Origin: Candidatus Glassbacteria bacterium RIFCSPLOWO2_12_FULL_58_11
GTDB taxonomy: Bacteria > Gemmatimonadota > Glassbacteria > GWA2-58-10
Assembly (NCBI GenBank): GCA_001780825.1
Contig: MFIX01000127.1
Coordinates: 1 to 5,622 of the forward strand
Direction of reading: 5' to 3'
Length of the DNA: 5,622 nucleotides
Within the stretch, counting starts at the first letter, position 1. Each line of letters opens with the position of its first letter. Position numbers and translations under genes: made by a program. Shown piece after piece: positions 5,523-5,622 of the stretch. Under the pieces are notes generated by a model, which saw only the letters and a list, made by a program, of their open reading frames with translations, did no database searches and was not told the DNA's origin.

Positions 5523-5622
5523 TTGAGGATGCTCCAATATATGGTAGAGATGCCAGAGTCTACTGCTTTGAGGTCCCGGGCTTTTCAGGTGAGCCGGCGT
5601 GGGGGGCGGCGCGCGCATGAAC

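Noticed and set aside
5523..5622. Possible promoter (TAGACT / TATATT) before the beta-helix gene
   Set aside because: The spacing is 15 nt, the -35 match is poor, and the implied start would fall at or after the ribosome binding site.

Overview
The window looks like bacterial chromosome from a Gram-negative organism with fairly high GC. It has an outer-membrane porin with a C-terminal aromatic residue, a periplasmic sulfate-binding protein and a cleavable-signal secreted protein. A deltaproteobacterial-type lineage is a guess from general flavour; nothing here fixes the taxon. All real genes read on the minus strand, so transcription runs from high to low coordinates.

Layout in order of transcription. 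From 5522 to 3507 is a secreted right-handed beta-helix protein with an N-terminal fibronectin-III-like part. Next is a non-coding gap of about 440 bp (3065-3506). From 3064 to 1700 is an outer-membrane porin of the OprO/OprP (Porin_O_P) family. From 1659 to 634 is the periplasmic sulfate-binding protein Sbp. From 563 to the window edge is the N-terminal two thirds of the sulfate ABC permease CysT (CysU). The porin, sbp and cysT are closely spaced (40 and 70 bp gaps) and look like one operon whose missing part probably continues with cysW and cysA. Together they would carry sulfate or thiosulfate across the outer membrane, capture it in the periplasm and import it through the inner membrane.

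The most interesting part is the leader of that operon. It holds a promoter with a perfect TTGACA box and an upstream A-tract (3406-3442), a 13-bp perfect palindrome at the expected transcription start (3388-3400), and a 45-codon open frame (3309-3172) with four cysteine codons within eight consecutive codons. It ends in a clear intrinsic terminator (3142-3098) only 34 nt before the porin start codon. A segment just after the Cys codons (3194-3200) can pair with a segment (3140-3146) that overlaps the 5' arm of the terminator. This is the arrangement of trp/his-type ribosome-mediated attenuation, here with cysteine codons in front of a sulfate-uptake operon. I propose that the operon is switched on when charged Cys-tRNA is scarce. 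The parts are visible in the sequence, but the mechanism is inference, and the start signal of the leader peptide is weak.

A perfect 10-bp hairpin between sbp and cysT (597-623) probably protects or separates the highly expressed binding-protein message from that of the permease.
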